From Phytohabitans maris (lineage in GTDB: Bacteria > Actinomycetota > Actinomycetes > Mycobacteriales > Micromonosporaceae): a DNA stretch of 64,000 bases. The notes under the pieces were generated by a model. It was not told where the DNA came from and searched no databases. It worked only from the letters and a program-made list of their open reading frames with translations. The position numbers were made by a program, and so were the translations under genes. This document shows, piece after piece, positions 23,428 through 32,036 of the stretch. The stretch is taken from contig NZ_JAVHUY010000001.1 of the NCBI RefSeq assembly GCF_031085175.1, forward strand, positions 186,001-250,000. Reading direction: 5' to 3'. How positions within the stretch are numbered: the stretch's first letter is position 1; every line of letters begins with the position of its first letter.

Positions 23428-25775
23428 CTACAGCCGTTCTCCTGCTCGTCGTCGGCCTGGGCCTGGTCAGCATCGTGCTGGCGGCCCGCTGGATGGATGC
23501 GGCGAGTTGGCGGCAGACGTTAGTGGCCGTCGAGCTACACCTTCCGTACGGTCTGACGCCAGACGATGTTGGCCGCTGGCTCAACACCGTAGCGGCGGCT
23601 ACCCATCCGCATCGCTGGAGCTTGCTGAGCTATCCGCCACTCGTCCTGGAGGCCGTTGCCGACCATGACGGCATTCGTCATCTACTTCTCGCGCCGAAGC
23701 GCTTGCGGGAGACGGTACTTAGCGGCCTTCGCGCGGCATTGCCCGGCGTGCGCCTGACCGACGTCCCCGGCTACCTCGATACGCGGCCAGCGTTAACCGT
23801 GGCGGCAGAGGCAGCGCAGACCAACCAACGGCGGCAGATGGCCGTCGACCGCGCTGAAGCTACGGCAACTGCCGTCCTGGCCACCCTGCAACCCGTCGAC
23901 CCCGGCGAGACCATCGTCGTGCAGTGGATCATCACCGGGGCAGGCACGCCGCCTCCGATCCCGTCCCTCGCTCGTCAGCAACACGACCTACCTGAGTGGC
24001 TGGCAGCCGAGGAGCTGACGGACGGCGACGCAATCCGTTCCGCCCGCTTGAAGGACAAGGACGCCGCGCTGTACGCCTGTCTCCGGGTCGGCGTCCGGGC
24101 CGACCAGTTGGCGCGCGCCTACGCCATCCTGGGGCGCGTCTGGGGCCAGCATCGGGGCGAGAACGCTCCCGGCGTCCTAATCCTCCGGCGCTGGTGGCTG
24201 CCGATGCGGTGGGGAGTCTCGCGTCTCTCCCGTCTGGCGGTGCCGGTCATTGGCTGGCCGCTGCTCGTCAGTACGCGGGAAGCAGCGGGCCTGCTGCCCA
24301 TCCCGGTCGGCGAGGTCGCATTGCCGGGTATCGCGCTCGGACTTGCCCGGCAACTGCCGCCCCCACCGGGGATGCCAACGCTAGGCATCCAGTTAGGAGT
24401 ATCGAACTACCCCGACTTGCGCGTGCCGCTACGGCTGACAGATGCCGACCGGTTGGCGCATCTCCACGTCCTGGGACCAACCGGTACCGGCAAGTCCACG
24501 CTGCTGGCGAACATCATCCTCCAGGACATCGCGGCTGGGCATGGCGTGGTGGTCATCGACCCCAAGAGCGACCTCGTAGCGTCCATATTGGACCGGGTGC
24601 CCGAAGACCGGGCAAACGACATCATCGTGGCGGACGCAGCCTCCACGGTGCGGCCAGTCGGCTTCAACATCTTGCGGAGCGCGCACGACGAGCAGGGCCG
24701 CGAACTGGTCGTGGACAACGTCATCCACATCTGGCACGAGATTTACAAGGACTTCTGGGGGCCGCGAAGCGAAGACGTGCTGCGCGGTGCCCTGCTGTCG
24801 CTCATCAACACTAAGGGAGCCAACGGCGAGCCGTTCACCTTGATCGAAACCCCGGAGCTGTTGACCGCTAACCCCTTCCGCAAGTTCGTGACGGAACAGG
24901 ACGGCGTACCGGCTGGCCTGGCCTCGTTCTGGAGCTGGTACCGGGGAATGATTCCAGCAGAACGAATTAAGGTAATAGGCCCGATTTTGAATAAATTGCG
25001 GGCCGCGACCCTCCGCACCCCGATTCGCCTCATGCTCGGCCAGGCCGAGGGCATTGATCTCGACCGGGTACTTGCCCAACGCCGGGTGCTCCTCGTGCCG
25101 CTCAGCGGGGGCACACTCGGCGCAGAGACAGCCGGACTCCTCGGCACGATGCTGCTGGCGGCGCTCTGGCAAGCAGTGCTCGGCAGAGTGGCGCTGCCGG
25201 CATCCGAACGTCACACAATGCTGGTGCACGTCGACGAGGCGCAGTCCGTCCTTAAGCTGCCCGTCGACCTGGCCGACATGCTCGCTCAAGCACGCGGCCT
25301 CGGCGTCGGTTTCACCCTGGCTCATCAGCATTTGGGGCAGATCGAGGACAAGCAAGTGAAGTCCGCACTGCTCGGCACCGTGCGAAGTCAGATCGTCTTC
25401 CAGGCCATGCGTGACGACGCAGCCACGCTCGCACCGAGCTATGCGCCACGGCTGACCGCCGACGACCTCATGGGTTTGAGCCGCTATGAGTTCGCCATGC
25501 GCCCGCTGGTCGACGGACAGACGCTCGCACCGCTCACCGGGACGACGCTGCCGTTGCCGCCCAGCATCCGCGATGGTGCTGCCCTGGCCGAGGCGAGCAG
25601 GCAGCGGCACGGCCGACCGCGCGCCGAGATCGAAGCGGCCCTCAAAGCCCGCGGCCGTGCGCCAGAAGATCCCGAGCCGAAGACAGCCGCAGACGGTGGC
25701 AAGGCCAAGCCCGCGAAGGGGCAGCCGTTCGGCCGACGACGCAAGCCCGGCAAGCCCGAAGGAGGTGAATCATGA
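23424..25775 (+). CDS. TraG/HerA-type conjugative transfer ATPase
   Basis: A 783-aa protein. One membrane helix lies at the N-terminus (about 4-22, AVLLLVVGLGLVSIVLAA). The ATPase domain begins near residue 345, with Walker A GPTGTGKST followed by VVVIDPKSD, and Walker B is HVDEAQ at about 600-606. The later part (FTLAHQHLGQI, then GTVRSQIVFQAM) matches the VirD4/TraG-HerA pattern for DNA coupling proteins. The C-terminus is basic (GQPFGRRRKPGKP) and could touch DNA. It would pump element DNA across the membrane in transfer. It is second in the operon driven from 23163 and overlaps its neighbours by 4 bp on each side. Confidence 0.85.
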   Translation: MTTAVLLLVVGLGLVSIVLAARWMDAASWRQTLVAVELHLPYGLTPDDVGRWLNTVAAATHPHRWSLLSYPPLVLEAVADHDGIRHLLLAPKRLRETVLSGLRAALPGVRLTDVPGYLDTRPALTVAAEAAQTNQRRQMAVDRAEATATAVLATLQPVDPGETIVVQWIITGAGTPPPIPSLARQQHDLPEWLAAEELTDGDAIRSARLKDKDAALYACLRVGVRADQLARAYAILGRVWGQHRGENAPGVLILRRWWLPMRWGVSRLSRLAVPVIGWPLLVSTREAAGLLPIPVGEVALPGIALGLARQLPPPPGMPTLGIQLGVSNYPDLRVPLRLTDADRLAHLHVLGPTGTGKSTLLANIILQDIAAGHGVVVIDPKSDLVASILDRVPEDRANDIIVADAASTVRPVGFNILRSAHDEQGRELVVDNVIHIWHEIYKDFWGPRSEDVLRGALLSLINTKGANGEPFTLIETPELLTANPFRKFVTEQDGVPAGLASFWSWYRGMIPAERIKVIGPILNKLRAATLRTPIRLMLGQAEGIDLDRVLAQRRVLLVPLSGGTLGAETAGLLGTMLLAALWQAVLGRVALPASERHTMLVHVDEAQSVLKLPVDLADMLAQARGLGVGFTLAHQHLGQIEDKQVKSALLGTVRSQIVFQAMRDDAATLAPSYAPRLTADDLMGLSRYEFAMRPLVDGQTLAPLTGTTLPLPPSIRDGAALAEASRQRHGRPRAEIEAALKARGRAPEDPEPKTAADGGKAKPAKGQPFGRRRKPGKPEGGES

Positions 25776-25909
25776 CCGCCCGATCGCTACCCCGATCGCT
25801 CACCCGGTCGCGTCGAGCACGCTTCCGCTACACCCCTGGTCAAGCCCGCCAGATCGGCCGCTACTGCCACCGAAATATGACTGCTGACCGAGGCAGCAGT
25901 CATGGGTGA
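25772..25909 (+). CDS. Coupled 45-aa basic ORF between ATPase and relaxase-like gene
   Basis: The ORF starts at an ATG overlapping the ATPase stop (ATGA), is preceded by GGAGG, and overlaps the next gene by 8 bp. The product is strongly basic (RSLTRSRRARFRYT), with one Cys-His pair near the end. Its neat coupling suggests that it is translated. It could be a real small protein or a device that keeps ribosomes flowing to the next gene. Confidence 0.5.
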   Translation: MTARSLPRSLTRSRRARFRYTPGQARQIGRYCHRNMTADRGSSHG

Positions 25910-26708
25910 GCGGCGGCGGATGACCGGGGCGGCGGTACGACGGATCGCGGCGGAGCTGTCCGAGCGGGACCGAGCCATCCTGGCGGACGTGGCGCGCGTC
26001 CGGGTGCTAACCGGCAAGCAGGTCGACCGGCTGCACTTCGCCGGACTGCAAGGAGTGCACCGCGACCGCACCCGACGGGCGGTACTCGAACGGCTCGTTG
26101 GCCTGCAACTGCTCACCCCCTTGGAGCGACGCATCGGCGGGACCCGAGCCGGTTCGTCCGGGCTGGTGTTCGCGCTGGGACCTGCCGGACAGCGGCTCCA
26201 CGCCATCGAAGAAGACGCTGCCAGGGGACGCATTCGCCAACCGGGTACACCCACGCCGCGCTTCATGATCCACAACTTGGCCGTCGCGGAACTATACGTG
26301 AGCCTCGTAGAGGCATCGAGGACCGGCGCCTGCACTCTCGTCGACTACTGCGCCGTACCGATGAGCTACTGGCGCACGAGTGAGGGCGGCTGGATTAAGC
26401 CGGACGCTTACGCGGTCGTGGGAACTGGCGACGTCGAAGACTCGTGGGCCATCGAGGTGGACAACGCCACTGAGAGCTTGCCGACCCTGCGACGCAAGCT
26501 CCTCGTGTACGTCGGCCTAGCCAAGAACGAGGAGTGTGGGCCGGATGGCGGGCCGCTGCCGCGGGTCCTCGTCACGGTTCCGGACGAACGTAGGTACACG
26601 GCCGTCCAGTCGCTGCTACGCACGCTGCCCGATCCAGCAGAAGCCCTGTTCGCGCTGACCATGCATGACCGCGCTGTTCCCTTGATCGTGCGGGTTCTCA
26701 GAGAATGA
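25902..26708 (+). CDS. Replication-relaxation family protein
   Basis: A 268-aa protein of the Replic_Relax family. The N-terminal part is a winged helix-turn-helix: LSERDRAILADVARVRVLTG, then KQVDRLHF and RRAVLERLVGLQLL. A linker follows, then a domain with HNLAVAELYVSL and WIKPDAYAVV, and DSWAIEVDNATES, which has a nuclease-like strand with Glu and Asp. Such proteins are found with transfer ATPases in actinobacterial elements and are thought to act at the origin of transfer or in replication. It ends the operon. Confidence 0.8.
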   Translation: MGERRRMTGAAVRRIAAELSERDRAILADVARVRVLTGKQVDRLHFAGLQGVHRDRTRRAVLERLVGLQLLTPLERRIGGTRAGSSGLVFALGPAGQRLHAIEEDAARGRIRQPGTPTPRFMIHNLAVAELYVSLVEASRTGACTLVDYCAVPMSYWRTSEGGWIKPDAYAVVGTGDVEDSWAIEVDNATESLPTLRRKLLVYVGLAKNEECGPDGGPLPRVLVTVPDERRYTAVQSLLRTLPDPAEALFALTMHDRAVPLIVRVLRE

Positions 26709-26731
26709 AAGCAGATTGTTGTCAATTCTAC

Positions 26732-26762
26732 TGTTCCGCTGGCGGAACAAAGAACGTATACT
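26732..26762 (+). promoter_or_regulatory. Repressor operator and promoter of the XRE/ImmA operon
   Basis: The palindrome TGTTCCGC-TG-GCGGAACA (26732-26739 and 26742-26749) is followed by a good -10 box, TATACT (26757-26762). It overlaps the place of the -35 box, so a bound repressor would block RNA polymerase. The core matches the operator at 23169-23184. Confidence 0.75.
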
Positions 26763-26785
26763 TATGTACGTAAACAGGAGGGAAG

Positions 26786-27184
26786 ATGACCAGCACTAAA
26801 CGTGGGCCGGATCAAACGCTCGGCCAGTACCTTGAATCGGCCCGTCAAGAAGCGGGCTACAGTTTGCGGCAACTGGCAGGCATAAGCGGTTTGGCGATGT
26901 CCAGCGTGAATCGGCTGCTCAAGGATGAAGTTGAGCAACCGTCACCTGAACACTTGACCGCGCTGGCGCGAGCCTTAGAACTGAACGCCACAGACCTTTT
27001 CCTGCTCGCCGGGCTACCGATACCGGAGCAAGCAGCAAGCCTGGACATCATGCTACGGAAAGGCTATGGCGTCAGTGATGACGAGCTTCCGGCGCTAAAG
27101 CGTGAGATAGAAGCGCTGATTGCCAAGCACACAGACAGGCCAGATCGACATCATACTCGTAAGAAAGGGGGGAATAATGAATAA
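26786..27184 (+). CDS. XRE-family repressor (ImmR-like)
   Basis: A 132-aa protein with ribosome site GGAGGG before the ATG. Residues about 13-68 are a Cro/CI-type HTH: LESARQEAGYSLRQLAGISG, then LAMSSVNRLLKDEVEQPS and LTALARALELNATDLF. The C-terminus ends in a basic tail (TDRPDRHHTRKKGG). It is followed by an ImmA-type protease gene overlapping by 8 bp. By analogy with ImmR of ICEBs1, it probably represses the transfer operon and its own promoter at the two palindromes. Confidence 0.8.
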   Translation: MTSTKRGPDQTLGQYLESARQEAGYSLRQLAGISGLAMSSVNRLLKDEVEQPSPEHLTALARALELNATDLFLLAGLPIPEQAASLDIMLRKGYGVSDDELPALKREIEALIAKHTDRPDRHHTRKKGGNNE

Positions 27185-27806
27185 GACCACTAGCACTGGA
27201 CTACGTCACATCATTAAGGCACTGCGGGGCTTGGTGCCACATCGTCATCTAACGCGCGGCGAGAGCTTTGCCCTTGCCGAACGGCAGGCGAACTATGCCC
27301 TGCAACTCACCGGTCAGACTCGGCCGGACGTCCACCTCGACTGGATTCTTGACCTGCCCAAGGTTGAAGTACAGCTCGCGCCACGGTACAAGATGGACGG
27401 ACTGGCGGGCTTCACGACGTTCACGCACGGCCGTTATTTCATCATGGTCAACAAGAACGACAACCACACCGATCGCAGGCTGACGCTGGCGCACGAGTTC
27501 AAGCACCTTTTGGACTACACCGCAGCGTCCGTCATCCATCGCGCGCTCGGCTACGGGGATGCCGCCCGGCAAGCGCAGTACATCGAGGACATCTGCGACC
27601 ACTTCGCGGCCTGCCTCCTCATGCCGCGCATCTGGCTCAAGCGCGCCTGGATTGCCGGGATACAGGACATATCCGCGCTCGCAGGGTTGTTCACCGTGTC
27701 CGAAGAAGACATGGAGAAGCGCCTGCGGTTCCTAGGCTTCCTTGACGACGGGCCACGGCCACTCAAGTCGTACTTCCGGCGCGAGAAGTTCGCGCTCGCA
27801 GCATAA
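27177..27806 (+). CDS. ImmA/IrrE-type zinc metalloprotease (anti-repressor)
   Basis: A 209-aa protein. The zinc motif HEFKH is at 106-110 (LTLAHEFKHLLDY), and the third-ligand helix is EDICDHFAACLLMP at about 136-149. ImmA-type proteases cleave the partner XRE repressor and release the element for excision and transfer. ATG 27177 follows AAAGGGGGG and overlaps the repressor gene by 8 bp. Confidence 0.8.
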   Translation: MNKTTSTGLRHIIKALRGLVPHRHLTRGESFALAERQANYALQLTGQTRPDVHLDWILDLPKVEVQLAPRYKMDGLAGFTTFTHGRYFIMVNKNDNHTDRRLTLAHEFKHLLDYTAASVIHRALGYGDAARQAQYIEDICDHFAACLLMPRIWLKRAWIAGIQDISALAGLFTVSEEDMEKRLRFLGFLDDGPRPLKSYFRREKFALAA

Positions 27807-27827
27807 CGAAGAGAAAGGAGGGTAACG

Positions 27828-29612
27828 ATGGTGAGGTCAACACGCGACAGCGGCCGGACGGTGAAGCGGGCGATAGCCCTACTTCGCGTATCGACTAAGG
27901 GCCAGATGCAGACGGACTACAACCCCGAAGGCATCTCCCTGCCCGCCCAACGGCAGACCATCAAGGGCAAGGCCAAGGAACTTGGCGCGGTCATAGTTGA
28001 CGAATACCTGGAACCGGGCAACACCGGTACGACGATGGCCAAGCGTCCGGTCTTCCGCCAGATGATGGAGCGCATCCGGCGCGAGCGGGACGTGGACTAC
28101 ATCATCACCTATGCCTCCAGCCGCATGCACCGCAACTGGAAAGAGAACGGCGCGGTGCTCCTGGAGCTGCAACAGCTCGGTGTCCGCTTCGTCTCGGCCA
28201 CGGAGAACATCAACGACGACACGGCCGAAGGTGAGCTGCTGGAGGGCATCTATGCCGTCATCAACGGCTTCCGCTCCCGCCAGGACGGTGAGGATATCCG
28301 GCGCAAAATGAGCTACAAGCACGAGCAAGGCGGCACCCTGCACCGTGCCCCGATCGGCTACCTCAACGTCACCGAGAGCGTGGACGATCGCCAGGTCCGT
28401 ACGGTCGTCATCGACCCCAAGCGGGGACCACTCGTTCGGCTCGCATTCGAGTTGTACGCCACGGGCAGCTATACCCTCCGCAGCTTGCGGGACAAGCTTG
28501 TAGAGGCCGGATTAGCCACCAAGCCGCACGGCAAGCGTGGTGCTGGCCCTATCTCGATCCACCTCCTCGGCAACATGCTCCGCGAGCGCTACTACCTCGG
28601 CTATGTGGAGTGGGGCGGCGTCGAGCACAAGGGCCGTCACGAGCCGCTGATCTCTCAAGACCTGTTTGACCGGGTGCAACGTGTACTCTACGGCGACCGG
28701 CGCGCGGGCAAACGGGAACGCACCCACGATCACTACCTCCGCGGTGTGATCTGGTGTGGGCGCTGCCAAGCCCGTCTCATGATCATGACCGGCCGGAGCA
28801 GGCTCGGAGTCCAGTACCACTACTACGTCTGCCGGGGACGGCAGGAACGGGTCTGCGACCTGCCCTATCTGAAGATTGAGGACGTCGAACGCGCCGTGCT
28901 CGCCAACTATGCGACCGTCCGCCTGCCGGACGACTTCCGCGACCAGGCGGCGCGTGTCATGAGCCAGGCAGCCGCCGAGAGCGGTACCACCCGTGCCGCC
29001 CTTCGGAAGCAGCTCGAACGGCAACTCGCCGACATCGAGGCCAAGGAGGATCACTACCTTGACTTGGTGGGCGACCCGTCGTGGCCCAAAGAGAAGCTGA
29101 ACCAGCGGATCATCGCTCTGCGCGAAGATCGCACCCGCATCGAGGCGCAGCTCTTGAGCGGTCCCAGCGACGTGCAGACCGGCCTGGACCTCTTCCTTGC
29201 CACCCTTGACCTGCTGGACAACCCGCAAGCCCTGTACGCAGAGGCGTCGGTGTCGGTCAAGAAGGTGATCAACAAGGCGATCTTCACGAAGCTCTACGTC
29301 GATGTGGATGCGGAGGTCAAGGTGGTGGACGACGACCTGAACGAGCCGTTTGCCACGGCCATCTACGCCCGGAGGGCTGACGCGGGGGTGGCCACCCAGA
29401 GCGAGCTTCGCCGAGTCGTAGACGAGACCCTGAAGACCGCCAAGAAGCGGCCTGTGCCCCGCAGGGGCCAGACAAACAGAAGGAGCGGCATTGCTGCCGC
29501 TCCAAGGTTCACCGCTGCCGCGTCGCTCCTCTGCGCCCTGCGGGTGCAGGGTTCGAGTAACGCGGATTTGGTGGGGCGGGCGGGACTCGAACCCGCGACC
29601 GAGGGATTATGA
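27828..29612 (+). CDS. Large serine integrase/recombinase
   Basis: A 594-aa protein with a very strong ribosome site (AAAGGAGGG). The resolvase domain has the catalytic Ser22 in ALLRVSTKGQ and an R-rich helix (ASSRMHRNW). The recombinase domain follows (about 180-290, GTLHRAPIGYL and LGNMLRERYYLG). A zinc ribbon has CGRC and C-R-G-R-Q-E-R-V-C (about 308-345). A coiled coil lies at about 380-470. The last 40 or so codons read through a hairpin and then antisense through the tRNA gene, ending GRAGLEPATEGL. They are probably host DNA joined on at integration. Confidence 0.9.
   Translation: MVRSTRDSGRTVKRAIALLRVSTKGQMQTDYNPEGISLPAQRQTIKGKAKELGAVIVDEYLEPGNTGTTMAKRPVFRQMMERIRRERDVDYIITYASSRMHRNWKENGAVLLELQQLGVRFVSATENINDDTAEGELLEGIYAVINGFRSRQDGEDIRRKMSYKHEQGGTLHRAPIGYLNVTESVDDRQVRTVVIDPKRGPLVRLAFELYATGSYTLRSLRDKLVEAGLATKPHGKRGAGPISIHLLGNMLRERYYLGYVEWGGVEHKGRHEPLISQDLFDRVQRVLYGDRRAGKRERTHDHYLRGVIWCGRCQARLMIMTGRSRLGVQYHYYVCRGRQERVCDLPYLKIEDVERAVLANYATVRLPDDFRDQAARVMSQAAAESGTTRAALRKQLERQLADIEAKEDHYLDLVGDPSWPKEKLNQRIIALREDRTRIEAQLLSGPSDVQTGLDLFLATLDLLDNPQALYAEASVSVKKVINKAIFTKLYVDVDAEVKVVDDDLNEPFATAIYARRADAGVATQSELRRVVDETLKTAKKRPVPRRGQTNRRSGIAAAPRFTAAASLLCALRVQGSSNADLVGRAGLEPATEGL
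29482..29503 (-). terminator. Hairpin terminator of the tRNA transcripts, inside the integrase frame
   Basis: GGAGCGGCA (29482-29490) pairs with TGCCGCTCC (29495-29503) around a 4-nt loop. On the minus strand it is followed by TTCTGTTTG, a T-rich tail, and it lies downstream of both tRNA genes. It is therefore likely to be the natural end of the tRNA transcript. Confidence 0.7.
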
Positions 29613-29645
29613 GTCCCCTGCTCTAACCTGCTGAGCTACCGCCCC
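29569..29645 (-). tRNA. tRNA with CAU anticodon (Met or Ile2), integration target
   Basis: The cloverleaf is complete. Acceptor GGGGCGG pairs with CCGCCCC, the anticodon stem is GGGGA/TCCCT with loop CTCATAA, the T arm is GCGGG-TTCGAGT-CCCGC, the discriminator is A and CCA is encoded (29569-29571). Anticodon CAU means elongator Met or, after lysidine modification, Ile. The stem sequence recalls Ile2, but this is not decisive. Confidence 0.95.
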
Positions 29646-29733
29646 CTGCTGGCGCGGGGATCGTATCCTGCGCCCGGTGTCGGCGGCCACTGACCCGCCG
29701 CGCGGGGGAGAAGTGGATCGATGGGAGGCAAAG

Positions 29734-29806
29734 CTCCCCCATTTGGACTCGAACCAAAAACCTGCCGGTTAACAGCCGGCTGCTCTGCCAATTGAGCTAT
29801 GGGGGA
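29734..29806 (-). tRNA. tRNA-Asn (GUU)
   Basis: Acceptor TCCCCCA pairs with TGGGGGA, the anticodon stem is GCCGG/CCGGC with loop CTGTTAA (anticodon GUU), the T arm is TTTGG-TTCGAGT-CCAAA and the discriminator is G. CCA is not encoded. It lies 88 bp upstream of the CAU tRNA on the same strand. Confidence 0.95.
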
Positions 29807-30001
29807 TCGGGCTGGCCCCGGATCGCTCCGGTGCTGCGCGACTGCACAAGAGTACAGGACGTTGGGGGCTGCGCGGCTACCGGGTTACCGGGGACACGCC
29901 AGCGCCAATTCGGGACATTCTGCCGCTCGGCGCCCAAGAGTGCATGAGGGCGAGGCAGGATGGGTACGTACCGGTGTACAGACCTCTGGGAAGGAGCCGC
30001 T

Positions 30002-30295
30002 ATGCGCGGAAAGCTGTGGTTCATCGGCGGGCTGGCTGCGGGCTTCGTCCTGGGTGCCCGCGCCGGCCGGGAGAGGTACGAGGAGCTGGTCCGCAACGCC
30101 CGCAAGGTGTGGGACCACCCGACGGTGCAGGAGGCGGCCGGCGTCGCGCAGGCGCAGGCGAACCGCCTCTACGCGGAGGGCAAGGACCGCCTGGCCCACA
30201 CCCGGGTCGGCGAGAAGCTCACCGGCGGCACGGACGACGCGGTGGCCGCGTCGACCGGGCCCAGCAGCTCACAGCGCAACAACAGCACAGTCTAG
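30002..30295 (+). CDS. Small YtxH-like membrane-anchored protein
   Basis: A 97-aa protein. A short hydrophobic start (WFIGGLAAGFVLGARAGR) is followed by an amphipathic, helical part (YEELVRNARKVWDHPTVQEAAG). The 'GFVLGARAGRERYEEL' pattern is typical of small YtxH-like proteins widespread in actinomycetes; their role is unclear. AAGGAG precedes ATG 30002. It is the first host protein gene beyond the element and is followed by a terminator hairpin. Confidence 0.75.
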   Translation: MRGKLWFIGGLAAGFVLGARAGRERYEELVRNARKVWDHPTVQEAAGVAQAQANRLYAEGKDRLAHTRVGEKLTGGTDDAVAASTGPSSSQRNNSTV

Positions 30296-30313
30296 AACCT
30301 GTCCACGAGCAAC

Positions 30314-30340
30314 GGGCCCGGCCAGTCGAAGGCCGGGCCC
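30314..30340 (+). terminator. GC-rich hairpin terminator
   Basis: GGGCCCGGCC (30314-30323) pairs perfectly with GGCCGGGCCC (30331-30340) around AGTCGAA. There is no T-tract, as is usual in high-GC hosts. It lies just after the gene ending at 30295. Confidence 0.75.
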
Positions 30341-30492
30341 GCATTGCCCGTCGGCCAAGGCTCAGCACCGAACGGCTGAGCCCCCTCGACGGACCAGGCC
30401 CGGCCGAGAGGGCCAAAGCCAGCCCCGAGCCAGCCCCCGAGAGGCCAAGCCAAGCCCGAGGGGCGGAAGCCAAGCCAAGTCGGGCCGAAACC

Positions 30493-31500
30493 TCAGTCCT
30501 TGCTCGCGAACGCCGCGTCGAACGCGGCCTCGGGCGCGTCAAAAGCCAACCGCCGCACGAACTGGAGTGCCTCGGGCGCGCCCACGAGCCGGTCCATGCC
30601 CGCATCCTCCCACTCGATCGAGATGGGGCCGTCGTACCCGATCGCGTTGAGTGCCCGGAAGCAGTCCTCCCACGGCACGTCGCCGTGGCCGGTGGAGACG
30701 AAGTCCCAGCCGCGGCGCAGGTCGGCCCAGGCCAGGTGGGAGGCGAGGCGACCGCGGCGGCCGTCGCCGGTGCGGACCTTCGCGTCCTTGCAGTCGACAT
30801 GGTAGATCCGGTCGGCGAAGTCGAGGATGAAGTTGACCGGGTCGAGCTCCTGCCACACGAAGTGCGACGGGTCCCAGTTCAGCCCGAACGCGGGCCGCCG
30901 CCCCACGGCGTCCAGCGCCCTGACCGTGGTCCAGTAGTCGTACGCGATCTCGCTGGGGTGCACCTCGTGCGCGAACCGGACACCCTCCTCGTCGAAGACG
31001 TCGAGGATGGGGTTCCAGCGGTTGGCGAAGTCCTCGTACCCCTTTTCGATCATCGAAGGTGGCACCGGCGGAAACATGGCCAGTGTGTGCCAGATGGACG
31101 ATCCGGTGAAGCCGACGACGGTGCGGACGCCGAGCTTCGCCGCAGCGCGGGCCGTGTCTTTGATCTCCTCAGCCGCCCGCTGCCGTACCCCCTCCGGTGA
31201 GCCGTCACCCCAGATGCGGGCCGGCAGGATGCCCTGGTGGCGCTCGTCGATGGGGTGGTCGCAGACCGCTTGGCCGACGAGGTGGTTGGAGATCGCGAAG
31301 ACCTGGAGGTTGTACTTCGCGAGCGTCTCCCGCTTGCGCTCGACGTATCCGTCCTCGTTGACCGCCTTGTCGACCTCGAAGTGGTCGCCCCAGCAGGCGA
31401 TCTCCAGGCCGTCGTAGCCCCACTCGGAGGCGAGCCGGCAGATCTCCTCGAACGGCAGGTCGGCCCACTGGCCAGTGAACAGCGTGATCGGTCGGGCCAT
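30493..31500 (-). CDS. Sugar phosphate isomerase/epimerase (TIM barrel)
   Basis: A 335-aa protein of the xylose-isomerase-like TIM-barrel family. Signature stretches are [54 protein letters not shown] with Glu and His metal ligands, [11 protein letters not shown], and HVDCKDAKV. The metal site is complete. The family isomerises or epimerises sugars such as inositol-derived keto sugars; the substrate cannot be told. ATG 31500 has AGGAGAGGGAC before it; the open frame upstream is rejected. Confidence 0.85.
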   Translation of the reverse strand: MARPITLFTGQWADLPFEEICRLASEWGYDGLEIACWGDHFEVDKAVNEDGYVERKRETLAKYNLQVFAISNHLVGQAVCDHPIDERHQGILPARIWGDGSPEGVRQRAAEEIKDTARAAAKLGVRTVVGFTGSSIWHTLAMFPPVPPSMIEKGYEDFANRWNPILDVFDEEGVRFAHEVHPSEIAYDYWTTVRALDAVGRRPAFGLNWDPSHFVWQELDPVNFILDFADRIYHVDCKDAKVRTGDGRRGRLASHLAWADLRRGWDFVSTGHGDVPWEDCFRALNAIGYDGPISIEWEDAGMDRLVGAPEALQFVRRLAFDAPEAAFDAAFASKD

Positions 31501-32036
31501 GTCCCTCTCCTGTAAAGAGCGGTGGACGGCGCGAGGAGACCGGTCCGGTGCATGCGGCGGCGCGGCCGGGGCGGCGGGTGGCAAGCGACGCCGAGCGGGT
31601 TGCGCCTCCCGCCCGGACACACACCCACGCCCAGACAACGCCAGCCCAACTCTAGACGAAAGCAGATGTCACACTCCACCGTCGCTCGCGCCGGTTCCGC
31701 GGGGCCCGGGTCGCCGACGCACGCCGGCTCGCGACCAGATCGCCGTGCCGCTTCCGGCCCGTCCGGGTCGGGCTTTACAAGCAGAGGGGGTACGCGCGGC
31801 GGGGCGACCGGATGTCCAGCGAGTCACCCCATTCGGGGTGCGCCTGACTGAACCCCGGACATCGGCCGAACGGCTGATCTGAGCGGTTGAATCGCACGGG
31901 CATAAATCGCCGTTAAGGAAAAGCCGTTTAGCTTTAAATCATCATTTGCAGCTTGGCGCTGCCTCAACGCCGACTCATAAAGTGACTGCACCCGCCGAAA
32001 CGAGAGCCGCATTCGGCTTCGAGGAAAAGGTGCACC
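31501..32036. other. 536-bp divergent intergenic region with a long hairpin
   Basis: No gene is supported. It holds the promoters of the divergent genes 30493 and 32037. A folded element lies at 31811-31863, and a smaller hairpin, AAAGC-N6-GCTTT, lies near 31920-31936. The last 100 bp turn AT-rich before the secreted-protein gene. Confidence 0.5.
31811..31863 (+). other. Three-tier hairpin, candidate structured leader or riboswitch-like element
   Basis: GATGTCC (31811-31817) pairs with GGACATC (31857-31863), AGTCA (31822-31826) with TGACT (31845-31849), and CCCC (31827-31830) with GGGG (31835-31838) around ATTC. It lies 174 bp before the secreted-protein gene. It does not match a riboswitch class I can recall. 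Confidence 0.45.

Larger units (their letters stand above)
1..29480. mobile_element. Integrated conjugative/mobilizable element at a tRNA(CAU) gene, left end not seen
   Basis: The stretch carries a serine integrase abutting a tRNA gene, an XRE repressor with ImmA-type protease, a replication-relaxation protein, a TraG/HerA-type ATPase and a DUF2637 spread protein, followed leftwards by ArdA and several defence-like cassettes. Base composition is lower in GC and more uneven than in the DNA right of the tRNA genes. The right boundary is inferred to lie between about 29390 and 29482, because 29482 onwards looks like the host tRNA terminator. No copy of the tRNA 3' end was found on the left, so the element may start outside the window, or more than one element may be present. 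No VirB4-type or mating-channel genes are visible, so transfer may use a single translocase or a helper. Confidence 0.75.

Noticed and set aside
31475-31882. Plus-strand frame in the gap before the secreted-protein gene
   Set aside because: It overlaps the start of the isomerase gene and the hairpin, and has only compositional features.
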